This document shows, piece by piece, positions 28,101 to 42,700 of a stretch of 64,000 nt of DNA (position 1 is its first letter; the number at the start of each line of letters is the position of its first letter). The notes beneath the pieces are model-generated. The model was given only the letters and a program-made list of their open reading frames with translations, was not told the origin of the DNA and made no database searches. The position numbers and the translations under genes were made by a program. Source of the DNA: Bugula neritina (taxonomy: Eukaryota > Bryozoa > Gymnolaemata > Cheilostomatida > Bugulidae); contig OZ037769.1 of NCBI GenBank assembly GCA_964035545.1, positions 16,807,633 through 16,871,632 of the forward strand, given 5' to 3'.

Positions 28101-31100
28101 CATCTTGTTCTACATGGTGGGACTGGATGCAGAGGAAGTGAAGAGTATTTGCCGGGATAGCTCAGTATTTGACACGGGGAGTTGCGACATCGGTTGGAGT
28201 TACCTGCTCATTATAGTTAGCTCCTCAATATGCTACCTGCTTCCTGTGTTTTCCCACTATACCGACTACACGTTACGTTCACGGGACAAAAAGGAATCGC
28301 CAGAATGCATAGCCTAGATTCCTATACTGCTCAGCCATGTCAATAGTCTATAGATTTTATTAAGGGAATAGATTTGTATTAAGATGAATATTTTTTGTAG
28401 AAATTCTGTTGTAAACAAATAAATCAGCAACTGATTGACTTTATCACTCACTGTGCTGTTCATTCATGAGTTTTACATCAGAAAACAGGCTATTTCCTGG
28501 CATAAAGCGGTACGTAGTGGGCATCAGCCGTAAATATTGTGCACCATGACGAACCTAAGCTAAATTTCTTATCATACTTTCACTCCACATGGTTCATTGC
28601 TAGCTGATATAACTTTACACTTTGCTAGCATTAAGTAATGTGAGTTACACACATGTTATATGAGTTGGGATGCAGGCAAACTCAAAACAAAATATTCCAA
28701 CAGCCGATAATAAAAAATATCGCATCGTGTTGTATTCAGTCTGAGTTATAGAAGTGACACTGCTAAGATGTCCTTTATTTCCCTCCTAATCTAGAAAACT
28801 AAATGCAGCCTCAATATATAGCAGTTGACCAGTTCTATGCTTATAGGTCATTCATACAGAGTTGAAATGTTGGCTTGTAGATTGGGAGAACAAAGCCACT
28901 TAAAGAAAATTATCACTTCGATTGTTTTAGTGATTATTAAATATGATTTCATGTAATACATGTCAGCTGGTGGCACCTGTCGCACCTGTCATTATAACCA
29001 GGTGCCAAACATTTTCCCTGGGAGGGCAGACAACTGCAGCTTTGCACCAAATAAGCTTGGAGAACTGAGAAGCCAGTATTAAACTGAAATTAGTAACTAG
29101 TCTAAAATAAAGATGTTTCAATAATAATTAATATGTTAATGTATAGACTAGAGTAAGGCCAAGCCAATCAACTATATTATATGATACAACATAACATCAT
29201 ATGCAATGTAATAGCTAACTATTGCATAACCCAATCAATGTAAGTGTATATTACTATAGTCATACGAAGGGGTTGTACTACATGTGTTACATTTCCAGAC
29301 TTAAACTAATGAGAAAACCTTCAAACTGTCTGCCAGAAGCAGTACAACAGCACATGAGGCAGCATATTGCTCCGGCAGCATATAGCACTGACTACACAAT
29401 GTCATGTTATCTAATTATACTGTAGTAAGTAATACAAGGTTTGGTAATGAATACATGAAATATAATAATGGGACAGCATGAACAAGCACATGCTCCAGGC
29501 TGTCACCTGCATTCAACATGACACATTGACACTGGGAGCAAGTGATGTTACCATACTACTCAATTAATGATGAATTAAGTTATTAGTGATAATTGTTGAA
29601 TCTAATGATGAAAACATATAGTATTACTAACAGCTATTGTACCCAATCATACTAATTGTTTAGACAGCGATCAACTCTGATACAGTTGTTTGGTAAACTC
29701 AAAATTAAATTGGCGGCAAGTTGTTAAAGTAAAAAGAGAATTTGAAATTAGGACATACTCAACTAAAAATGGTAGTTTTTTAATTATAGAAATGTAATAT
29801 GTTAAGAAAATCTACAATTTTTAAATCTTAAAAGTTTCATAAGATTATAAAGTTCTTCTAATATAAGCTATTCATTTTAGTGCAAAACTTTCAGTTGACT
29901 AAAGAATTGAGCAGATGTTACAATAACTCGTCATACGTGACTGCAACAGGTTGAGTTACAGATACAGTTACTACAGAGTACTGGAGTATAGCACTGATAC
30001 ACCCTAAGCTAAAAATAGACCCTGTAGGAAGACATGTTTTATCAAAACTTTGAAATAGGATAGGAGTGGCTGCGGTCTTAAATGCCATATGGCAGCATCA
30101 ATGCTGAAGGTAAGGAATATAGATTATTGCTGCCAGACAGCATTGCGTAACAGCAGACAGGAATAAACTGTATGAACAGTGATGTTCTGTCACATGATTC
30201 TGGAAAACATATTTATTAGCTCCTGTACTGTAACTCCCCAAATAATGCACTGTAATCTATTAGCTCCTGTACTGTAACTCCCCAAATAATGCACTGTAAT
30301 TTCTTAGCTCCTGTACTGTAACTCCCCAAATAATGCACTGTAATTTCTTAACTAATATACTGTTACTCCCCAAATAATATACTGTGACTCTTCAACTCAA
30401 TTAATGTACTGTAATCTCTCAACTAATATACTGTTACTCTCCAAATAATATACTGTGACTCTTTAACTAATATACCGTAACACCTCAATTAATGTACTGT
30501 AACTCCCCAATTATTATACTGTAACTGCCCAAATAATGCACTGGAACTCCTTAAATAAAATACTGTAACTTCATAAATAATATGCTATAGCCTACTTGTC
30601 AATTATCATCCTAGTCTGTTATCATGTCTAGGTTGTTGAATTGAATATTTTTAAAATCAACTTGGCAGCCAACCTTATGAATTTACTTAGATTTACTAGC
30701 TTTAAATGCTGGGCAAGTAAAGCCCTAACTGGGAGTTGCCTACTATTAAAGTGAGAATACATAGAGCAGGCAACTCCTTAACAGAACAACTACTAATCAA
30801 AGCTGAAGTTGAAGGCTATGATTAATACAGGGACTCATAGCAACAGTTCACAGAGATAGAGAGTAATTCACAAACCACAGGAAGTGATGTCATCACACTT
30901 TAAACATACCAGAAGTGAGGTCACTAACAGCGCGAGAGGCACTAGTACGTCTGCTTTCCATGGTGAATATACTTCGGGTTTCCCAGGTAACGGGTGTTAG
31001 TGAGGTTATGTTAGTCATATCATCTGGTGAGGTTAGAGCAGTGCATGTGTAGAAGCATCACAACACAAAGTATGCAACTAATACTGGTGGAGTTATCTTC

Positions 31101-34100
31101 CCTTTCTTTACAGTAAATTTGTTTAAAATTATTAAATCATTACTTTAATTCAGTCACAATTTGGCAAGAGCTATTAAATCAGTTGAATAAACTTTTTTTT
31201 ATTAAAAAGACAGTTTTTGTTATATAAAGGCATGAAGGGGTTACATGAGGGAAGATAACTCCAAACAAAAGCTATGCTATGCAACATAAAGAAGCATGAG
31301 ATGTTCAGGCAAATTAGAACTGCGTGTTATAACTATAGTTATAATTCTCAAGCCACAGCTAATAAAAATTATACACCAACAAAGTTTAGAGAATATCTTG
31401 CTTGTTGCAGAATGGTTTTGATTCATTTGAAAAGTTTCCTTAAAATAATATATAATTTACTTGCAAGGGGAAGCAACTTTTTGGTAAAGCCAGAGGTTAG
31501 TTTATTAGGTCAAAGGTTAGCTCTGTTATTCTAAAATTTATTCACCTGAATAGAGTTTTACTGATACTATAGTCTGATCAATTATGGTACACAACACTCT
31601 GCTTGCAAGCAAATTATTTTCTAGAACTTTTATTTAATCAAAATAATTTTAGAACAGCACACACTGAGCAAACTCTCTAGAGTGAATAGACTGAGTGAAG
31701 GTGAGACATACCTGAAGTAGAGACAGCGAGTCCGCTGACCTCATCACCTGTTGCTGCCGTGTCAGTCATTGTGCTCTCCACAGCTGTGTCAGCTTCTGAC
31801 TCATCGCTGCCCAACTGTTTCTGCTGCCTCATTCTGCTGCCATACATCATAGCTAGCTGACTGTGAAATACAAGAGTAGTGACATCATAGCTAGCTGACT
31901 GTGAAATACAAGAGTAGTGACATCATAGCTAGCTGACTGTGAAATACAAGAGTAGTGACATCATAGCTAGCTGACTGTGAAATACAAGAGTAGTGACGTC
32001 ATAGCTAGCTGACTGTGAAATACAAGAGTAGTGACATCATATATGTAGTCACAGAAGTATCAGCGGTAATTCACTCCATATGATTGTTACTCAGACTAAA
32101 AACTAGATATGATATGATGTGAGTCATTCCTTTGGCACCCTATACATATTCAACTAGAGAAATAGACTCTTAGCAAACTAACTCACAACAATCCCAATTA
32201 ATTAGGCAAATTTTTAACAAAATGCCTTAGTGACACAACTTCCTACCTCTCCGTCTGGCTGTAGAGGTCAAAGGTTGGCTTCTCGTCATCTTGTTCCGGT
32301 GTAAGAGGCATATCCGGGAGGTTGACTGTAGTCTCTGTAAATGGAGTGATAGCCCCTTGTCCGGCCTCAGTGTCACCCTCACTGTCATCTCCAGACTGTC
32401 TGCCATCTGAGTATAATATACAGAATATAGTGACACATGACTACACACCTGCCAACTACTTGTCAGCTACCTGCCAACTACCTGCCATCTGAGTATAATA
32501 TACAGAATATAGTGACACATAGACTACACACCTGTCAACTACTTGTCAGCTACCTGTCAACTACTTGTCAGTTACCTGTCAACTACCTGCCATCTATCTG
32601 TCAACTGCCTGTCAACTACCTGCCAACTACCTGTCAGTTCCTGTCAACTACATGGCAGCTACTTGTCAACTATCTACCATCTACCTGTCAACTGCCTGTC
32701 AACTACCTCCTAACTACCTGTCAGTTACCTGTCAGCTACTTGTCAACTACATGTCAACTACATGTCAACTACCTGTTAGCTACCTGCCAAACATATCTAT
32801 CATTATAAGCTGCGGTAATTTCTGCATCTCTGAGGCTACCATTGCATATTTCTGTTATCCTTGTTATCAATTTCTGCAGTTCTACTGAAATATTTCTGCA
32901 GTTTCAATTGCCATAGCAGCCACAAATCGACTGCTTGGACATATTTCATATTGTTTTGAATAGCTAACCTACTGGCTGACTTAACTACTTGAAACTCTTC
33001 TACTCTACTTGGCTTCCTGCAGTCATTGACTTGACTCAAGTTAATTTGGAACTTTGATTCAGTTGTTGCAAGTTTTCAAGGGACAACTTATTATTGCGTA
33101 TAAATTTTTAAAATTTACAGCAAGTGTCTGAATGAATGAATTTGGTAATCAGTTTAACCATTCAACACTTTCTATTGATACTGAATGTTTTTGAGGTGGG
33201 TGTATTAATGGAGAGGTTTAGAAAAGCCTGTGTTCTGAATTAGAAATGTAGCAAAAATTATCAAAAAATGAAAGAACTCTAAAAAATAAATTTATCCACT
33301 GCACTCCAATTTCAAAGTTATTTAAAGGATGGTAAAATATTTATATGGTATTTCAACGGTATAAAGATGTGTAATATAGTTCTAGATTATAGAATAGAGA
33401 TGTGTAATATAGTTCTAGATTATAGAATAGAGATATGTAATATAGTTCTAGATTATAGAATAGAGATGTGTAATATAGTTCTAGATTATAGAATAGAGAT
33501 GTGTAATATAGTTCTAGATTATAGAATAGAGATGTGTAATATAGTTCTAGATTATAGAATAGAGATGTGTAATATAGTTCTAGATTATGGAATAGAGGTG
33601 TGTAATATAGTTCTAGATTATAGAATATAGAAACTTTATAGAAACACGCCTTGTATAATAGAGCAGTGTCTGAAAGAGAAAAAGATAATAACAAAGCTAT
33701 ATTTAGCTTTGAGAGTAATTTGTGTTAGCTTGGGGGTTTGTTTAACTTGCTATTGGGTGTGTAGACCATCCACACAGTTGGATAGCCTAATGGTTAGGTC
33801 TCCTGGCTATTTAAAAGCTATTGTGAATGTATAGAGGCATCAAGACCTGATGTTCACCTAATAAGTTGCACAATAGAAGTAATAAACAGTTCTACTGCCA
33901 AGTATAATGATATATAAATAGTGAATGTACATGAGTATATAACTAAGCCACTAAGGAGGAAAAAGGTGACTGCATTTTGAATAATATGTTTATGCTTTGT
34001 TATTACTTATCTACTATAATATAGTTTCACAGATTATTGATCATCAATTAATGCACTATTTGTTGTTTTGTTTTTGTTTGTTTGTTTGTTTCTGGTGCTT

Positions 34101-36485
34101 CTGAGTTATAGATATATGTATATATAGTTATATATATAATTATATATATTATAGTTATATATAATTATATATATATATTATAGTTATATATAATTATATG
34201 TATATATAATTATATAGGACCACGGCGGTGAAAGGTGACCATTATAGTTATATATAAGTATATGTATATACTATAGTTATATATAATTATATATATATAT
34301 ATTACAGTTAGATATAATTATATGTATATATTATAGTTATATATAATTATATGTACATATTATAGTTATATATAATTATATGTACATATTATAGTTATAT
34401 ATAATTATATGTACATATTATAGTTATATATAATTATATGTATATATTATAGTCATGGATCATTATTATTTATTATTACTAAAACTATAAGAGCCTCCTT
34501 CTAGATTGACATTACAATTAAATCTGTTAAACTGAAAAACCATGCAACCAATCTGTGTCTAATGCATGTAAATTTTCAAATGGACATTATTTTGACTTGA
34601 TCAAAGACTTGAAACCTGACTCAAATTGACTTGGAGTCATTGCTTGACTTGTCAACACCATGACGTGCCTTATTGCGATTTTGCATGTTAACTGTTTATT
34701 CAATCATCATTATTAATTTGAATCCTGATTGATTGTGCAATTTTTGATAGGGTTAATGCCCTGTGGTCTGTACTTTGGACTTACAGGAGTGAATGTCCAT
34801 CAAGTTACTATAACTGTACTCATTACTGCAGTGAGCATGCACTAAACTGGGCAGATACGGCTTAATTAAATGATTTATTTATATACGAAGCCATAAAAAC
34901 TGCCAACATATAGAACGCTATGAAGCATGACTATATAACATTGGAAGAGAATGATGTGCAGTCAAGCAGCAAGTTTTATGCAGGCGAATAAACAGATCAC
35001 CTGCTTACAGTGTCACTAACGCTACTGACCGTGATAGGGAGTGATGGAGAACCTGCAACAACTTGTTGACAAGCTTCCCTCCACTCTTAAAGAATACAAG
35101 ACAACAGTGGCATGTGGCAGCATAGCTCTGCTGTCAGGTTACCTGCTGTATAAGTATCAGTCTAGAGGGAGAGTGAGAGAGAGTTGGAACAAGAGATATG
35201 ACTTTATAGTTGGTAAGTAATTCACAACTATAGCAGTGTTCATGATTAGAGAATAACATGATACACTGTAACCCACCATGTGAGCCTGTACTATAGGAGG
35301 TAGTAGTATGTACTATAGGTGTAGTAGTATGTACCATAGTGTAGTAGTATTACATCTATTGTTTCAACAGTTGGTGCAGGATCGGCTGGGTGTGTTCTTG
35401 CTAACAGACTCTCAGAGAATGGTAAATTCTCTGTCCTGATTCTGGAGGCGGGTGGAGAAGATGACGACCCTAAAATTCACATGCCTATGGGAGTGCTAGA
35501 TGCCAGCACAGACAAGAAAATCGTTTGGCAGGACAAGACGGTCCCGCAGCCCGCTAGCGAAGCTTTTATTGATTCCGTAAGATTTAACGTTTGGCGATTT
35601 CATATTTAGGACTACTACCTTTCTATAGTAACTGCTAGAGGTCTTTGATTGTAACCAGTCTTGGCTATACCATGCTGGTGCAGAGGAAAGCTAATAACCT
35701 AATATAGAGCTTGTTCCATGTCACAGTAAAAAGACCTATGCTAAAGTTTACGTGGTAATTTGGGGTCATGACATTCAAGTGTCTCTCCTATTACCAGTAA
35801 AGGCTTCTTTCTATCTAATAGTTCTTAGAGTAATCATGCATGAGAAGTGGAGAGGCCAGTGGATTTCTTGAAAATGGGTAAAATGTAATGTTGAGTTTAA
35901 CCAGTGCTCCTGTGGTGTAATGGTTAGCGAGCCTGCTGGCAAACTACAGGTCTGTGGTTCGAATTGTTGGTTTGAAAGTTGTGGTTAGAAATTAGAACAA
36001 TCATGGGTAACATTTCATTTCTTAGACCAATCATGGGTGAGTTTATATATCTTAGACCAATCACGAGTCACTTTGCTACTGCAGGCAGTCCAATCACAGC
36101 ATGGTAAGGTCCTTGGAGGAAGCAGTTCCGTCAACTGGATGGCATATGTGAGAGGACACAGAGAGGACTACAACAGCTGGGAGAGTTTAGGATGTACAGG
36201 ATGGGGATGGAGTAATGTTGAGAATTACTTCAAGAAGATGGAGGACTACTTTCTACCTAGAGGTATAGCAATTCATCCCATTCAATACTTGTGCTGCTTG
36301 TACAAAGGCTGATAAAAACCATCCATAGCCTGAGTGTATTTCTGTAGAGGAACTCGGACATGGAGGGCCACTGACTGTCTCAGCAAATAGAAATCTGCGA
36401 ACTACTGATTACCTCATTAAAGCTGTGAAAGAGCTGGGATTCAGAGAGAATAAGTCTTACAACAGTGGTGATAATCAAGGTAGGG

Positions 36486-36572
<87 letters not shown>

Positions 36573-36574
36573 TT

Positions 36575-36662
<88 letters not shown>

Positions 36663-36664
36663 TT

Positions 36665-36736
<72 letters not shown>

Positions 36737-39700
36737 TTTAGGTTCTGAAAGATATCCAGTTCGATGCTGGTAGTTTCAGATTGATAACCACCATACTGTA
36801 GGTCATAGCAATAGCATTAAGTTTACATGGTACTTTAGTAAAATTACGAAGAAAATTTTTAGCACTAGCTGAGCAGGAATCTGTTTAGGCATTTGGTGGT
36901 AATTGATTTGTGTTGTAGGGGTAATGAAGTGTCACGTGACTGTAAGGAATGGCAAAAGATGGAGTGCTGCACAAGCATATCTTAGACCTGCCATGAAGAG
37001 ATCAAACCTACATGTTGTCACTGATGCTCATGTTACTAAGGTATGTGGTGAATCAATATTATATTCATGGTCAGCATATTTATATCAATATCAACTCAAC
37101 ATGTCAGCAATATCATTGCTAAGAAGTTCTATTGTACAACCACAGATACTGTTTGATGAGAAAAGAGCAGTTGGTGTGAGATTTGTGAGAGAAGGAGGAT
37201 TTACATATGAAGTATTGGCTGAGAAAGAAGTGATTATATCTTCTGGAGCCATAAACTCACCTCATCTACTTCTGCTATCTGGAATAGGGCCAAAGGAAGA
37301 ACTCCAGAAACATGGGGTCTGTGAAATACAACACTTACTTCAAAATAAAACAGTAGGTTCTAAATTCCAGTATGATGGAATGCATAGTTATTTGTTTGTC
37401 TTCTATTTTTCAACAGATTCCGATTGTCACTGAACTACCAGTTGGCCTCAATTATCAGGATCACAGTTCAGCTTTCAGAAATGTGTTTTTTGAAAATCCG
37501 CAAGTTTCAAAAGAAGAGCATCTTTATAAAGCAAATCTATTATCAATGAGATCACTAATGGAATATTTTATCAAAGGGAAAGGTATGTAGAGAACTTTTT
37601 GGTCTAATATTATTTAAAAAGAGAAAAGACATCAGCAAATAACTTAATTCTATATTCCTCAGGTCCACTCACCACTGCTGCTGGGCAAGCCTTGTGCTTT
37701 TTTGACGTCGATAAAGAAGGAAATTATTTTCTGACCAACAAAATGCCAGAAATACAAATATTTATGACTGGTGGCCCATTCATTGACGATCCTGATGATG
37801 AAGTGCTCTCGAGATTCAACGAGTTTGCCAACTTTGGGCCACTTTTAGTAAGGCGGAATTTGCGAATCTTTGGTGAACCTGATTTTTGTTTTGTGAATTA
37901 TAACGATGTTAAAATAAAACACTAACTAATTGATCGCAATCCAACTTAAAAATTTCATACAATTTCAGCTCGAGACAATGAAGAATGCTGATAAACGGCA
38001 GGGGGTTATGTTGGCCCCAATACTGTTGCATCCAAGGAGTCGTGGGTCAATAACCTTGGCAAGTGCCGACCCTCTTCAACGTCCTGTTATTGACCCAAAT
38101 ATTCTCAGTGATCCCGAAGACCAGCGAATTATGAAAATAGGTAAATGTTTATTGTATGTCTGCTTGTCCAGAAAGACCTCAAATATGAGCTAGTAAGCCA
38201 AAATTATTTTCTTGTTTTTTTCTAATTCAGGTTTAAAATTTGTAAGTGATGTCTTGAAAACTGCCACCATGTCATCTTTGGGAAGCTACTTCAGTGAAAA
38301 CAAATTCCCAACAAAGGATAGAATAGCACCAGATGTGAATCCAGAATCAGAAGAGTACCTTGAGAAACTTGTGAGTACAGCGTGCACCGTGTGTTGGCAC
38401 CCAGCAGGGTCGTGCAAGATGGGAGCAGAAGGTGATACAAGTGCCGTGGTGGATCCACAGTTGAGGTGAGACATCAGATGTATACAATGAGGATTCCTAC
38501 TTTATAATGTAGTCACATACTGAAAGTATGATTGTCTACTCAACTTGTAGAGTACAAGGAGGAATACGGGGACTGAGAGTGGTAGACAACTCCATAATGC
38601 CACATCTAACATCTGGTAATACAAATGCTCCAGCTATTATGATTGGTGAAAAGGGATCTGATCTTATCCTTCAGTCATACAAATGAATCCGAATTGGTTT
38701 TGACTCATTACATTCTGTAGAATCCACAATTTTACAGAGTCCACAATAGTATGATATACGATGTGATAATATGATACACAATATGATATGGCATGTGATA
38801 TGATATATAGGCTGATATGATGCTGTAATTACTTGCTAGAGTGTTATGCTATAAAATAAACCTGGGCTGTGTTCAGTTGTGCTCTTACTGCTAAGGAGGG
38901 AGCATTAATTTTCATATTATGACATGTTTTGGCAGACTAATATATCATAATTCTCTCTTATTACTAAGTCATTTTAAACTGAATTAGACCAAAATTTTAG
39001 GACAGGACTTGTAGTCATAGAAACACATGTTAATAATTACTTAGCAATCAATTGGATGTCTGCGTACTTATTTATGTCATTATAAAACTTGAGACTCGCT
39101 AAACCTATAAGTCTTGGAAATATGTCTGTTTTACCAATAAACTTTATTGGGATAAAAAAATTGTGGTATGGGTGTATTATGTAAAATTAAATGTATCCTT
39201 TTTGGGCTTCCCCAAGGTAGATGCAGAGTTGCAGTTTCCATAGTTCAAGCAGATTTTTTAGCATGATAATTTTTTGATATGACCTTCCATTGGCCCATAA
39301 CTATTAATGATTTGAATATAACTACTAAATCAGCTGATTACACATTGAAAAGTGGATGCCTTGATGTGTTGTAGTACTTGGGCCTGCACATAGAATAAAG
39401 ATTTAGACAATGCAGATAAAAGCAACTAACAGCTTTGTTGATAACACACCTACTAAAACAGAGTTTATTGCAGCAATGCATGTGCACTAAGCTAGCAGAA
39501 ATGCAACTTTGCAAAATTAGGTCACTATAAAATAGTTATTGTAAGCATAGTCCGTGAACGAAGCATGACAAAATATTTATTTCACAGGTAGATAGTTGAG
39601 CAGCCAAGTAGCAAGGGCATCCATCAAATATAAAGTTTACTATATAGGTCACATGATTAGGGTGTCACTAATGCTACTAATAGTGATAAGGAGAGATGGA

Positions 39701-42700
39701 GAACCTGCAACAACTTGTTGACAAGCTTCCCTCCACTCTTAAGGAATACAAGACAACAGTGGCATGTGGCAGCATAGCTCTGCTGTCAGGTTACCTGCTG
39801 TATAAGTATCAGTCTAGAGGGAGAGTGAGAGAGAGTTGGCCCAAGAGATATGACTTCATAGTTGGTAAGTAATTCACAACTATAGCAGTGTTCATGATTA
39901 GAGAACAGTATGAGACACTGTAACCCACCATGTGAGCCTGTACTATAGGAGGTAGTAATATGAGTATGTACTATAGGTGTAGCAGTGTGTATCAGTAAAG
40001 GTATGTACCAGAGGTGTAGTAGTATATATGTTAAAAAGCTAACCAACTTCTGTTACTAGGAAACTATGCAAGTAAGCATTATGGGTCCTGTTTTAATCCT
40101 TGTTGCATGTTATGTCATACAATCCAAATGTCCAGTTTAAAGATTCATTAGACATAGTTCCCATATTATATACATAAAAGCAACGTTGGTCTGTCCATTA
40201 AATACAATCCTGAAGAAAATTGATTTCATTTGTCAGAGCTCAGTCTAAAGCACTAAACTCAGTTGGTTAAAGGTCAGACATTTGCTAAATAATTTAAAAT
40301 TAAAAATGACTAGTAATAGTAATGACTAATAATGGTAATGACTAATAATGGTAATGACTAATAATGGTAATGATTAGTAATGGTAATGACTAGTAATGGT
40401 AATGATTAGTAATGGTAATGACTAGTAATACATACAGCAAGTGATAGCATGTTGCGCAGGAATACTTAAATTATTCCAGTGTGATTTATTGATTTTTTTT
40501 CAATAGTTGGTGCTGGATCGGCTGGGTGTGTCCTTGCTAACAGACTCTCAGAGAATGGTAAATTCTCTGTCCTGGTTCTGGAGGCGGGTGGAGAAGATGA
40601 CGACCCTAAAATTCACATGCCTATGGGAGTGCTAGATGCCAGCACAGACAAGAAATTAGTTTGGCAAGACAAGACGGTCCCGCAGCCCGCTAGCGAAGCT
40701 TTTATTGATTCCGTAAGAATCATGGTTTCATATTTATTGCATGTAGAACCGATAGCCGTTCACCTGAGCACAGTCGGAAACTTTTTGCCTGTAGCGAAAC
40801 TCAGCCATCATACTTAAACAAGGTGGAGGCTTTTTTCATTACGCTAATAACACAATACACAGGTTATCCAATGTCACAGTTAATAGGAAAATGCTACATA
40901 TTGCTTGGTGATCTGGTACCATAAGGTTCAAGTCTCTCTCTATATACAAGCAAATGTTTCTTTTTGTCATTTGTTAAACTCCAATCATGAATTATATTTT
41001 CATCGCAGATCGTCAACTCACAGCATGGGAGGGTTCTTGGAGGAAGCAGTTCTGTGAACTGGATGGCATATGTGAGAGGACACAGAGAGGACTACAACAG
41101 TTGGGAGAGTTTAGGATGTACAGAATGGGGATGGAGTAATGTTGAGAATTACTTCAAGAAAATGGAAGACTACTTTCTACCTGGAGGTAGCAATTCATGC
41201 TATTCAATACTTATGTTATTTGTCCATATACAATCATATAAGAGCAGAAAGACATCATCAACAGCATGAGTGTATTTCTGTAGAGGAACTCGGACATGGA
41301 GGGCCATTGACTATCTCAGCAAATAGAAATCTGCGAACTACTGATTACTTTATTGAAGCTGTGAAAGAGTTGGGGTTGAGAGAGAATAAGTCTTACAACA
41401 GTGGTGATAATCAAGGTAACACAAAGGTTTGATGTATATTGTATTGTATACTCTTAGGCTTCGAAAGATAGCAAATTCTTTGCTGGTGGTTGTGCAGATT
41501 ACAGCGGTGGCATGGAACCTTAATGGTGTCGTTGTAAATATACAAGCAACAATTTTAGTGCTAGCTGAGCAGCAGCCATGTTATGCACTTGGTGGTCATT
41601 GATTTGTGTTTTAGGAGTAATGAAGTGCCATGTGACAGCTAAGGATGGTAAAAGATGGAGTGCTGCACAAGCGTACCTTAGACCTGCCATGAAGAGATCA
41701 AACTTACATGTTGTTACTGATGCTCATGTTACTAAGGTATGTGGTGTGGCAATATCATATTTATGGTCAATGAAGACAGGCTGATATTAAGTAAACTCAT
41801 CAGTATTGCTGTTTGCTAAGAAGTTCCATTGTACAACCACAGATACTGTTTGATGGGAAAAGAGCAGTTGGTGTGAGATTTGTGAGAGAAGGAGGATTTA
41901 CATATGAAGTATTGGCTGAGAAAGAAGTTATTATATCTTCTGGAGCCATAAACTCACCTCATCTACTTCTGCTATCTGGAATAGGGCCAAAGGAAGAACT
42001 CAAGAAACATGGGGTCTGTGAAGATACAATAAAAACATCTAAATAGTAAGTTTAAAACTATAATGAAGAAGTACAGTTATTTATTCTGTCTCTCATGTTT
42101 TAATAGATTCCAATGATTGCTGAATTGCCAGTTGGTCTCAATTATCAGGATCACAGTACAGTTTTCAGGAATGTGTTTTTTGAGAACCTGAAAATTTCAA
42201 AAGAAGAGCACTTTTACAAAAGAAACCTGTTGACAACCAAAGCAATGATAGACTATTTTATCAAAGGAAAAGGTTCGTGAAAAGTTTTCAAGTCTAATCT
42301 ATTTTGTTCAGAGGAAACACATGAACAAATATTTTAATTCCATTTTCTTCAGGGCCACTCACCACTGCTGCTGGGCAAGCCTTGTGCTTTTTTAATGCGG
42401 ATGAAGAAGGAAATTACATTCTGACCAACAAAATGCCAGAAATGCAAATATTCATGGCCGGCGCACCATTTATTGATGATCCTGATGATGAAGTGATCAC
42501 ACGGTTTAACAAGTTTGCCAACTTTGGACCGAGCTTAGTAAGGCTTTCCAACATCATTTACTTACCTATATTTCAGTGAGCCGATTATTATTTGAGAAAT
42601 AAAAACATCAAGGTTAGGGCCACACGACCGGATTTCCCGCATGCAGGCCACACACAATACGTTGGCTGTGGGTGCAGAAATTTATTAGCTAATGATCTTG

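Larger units (their letters stand above)
28318..30909. other. Large dynein-like intron, part downstream of the LHFPL-like gene
   Basis: 3' untranslated end of the LHFPL-like gene, then AT-rich DNA with no recognisable gene. A 41-bp repeat lies at about 30200-30600. Confidence 0.55.
32801..35043. other. Large intron, part upstream of GMC gene 1
   Basis: Contains a 33-bp minisatellite, a weak tRNA-like fragment and long AT repeats. I see no gene. The promoter of GMC gene 1 must lie at the right end; a TATATAA at 34933-34939 is 105 bp before the ATG. Confidence 0.55.
38687..39695. other. Spacer between GMC genes 1 and 2
   Basis: Gene 1 3' end with GATATGATAT-rich sequence and a poly(A) signal, then AT-rich spacer and the gene 2 promoter. 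A block around 39346-39480 recurs near 44080-44215, showing the duplicated unit includes spacer DNA. Confidence 0.6.

Noticed and set aside
36425-36773. Open frames of Tyr-Ile repeats over 100 codons
   Set aside because: Created by the TA microsatellite in an intron.
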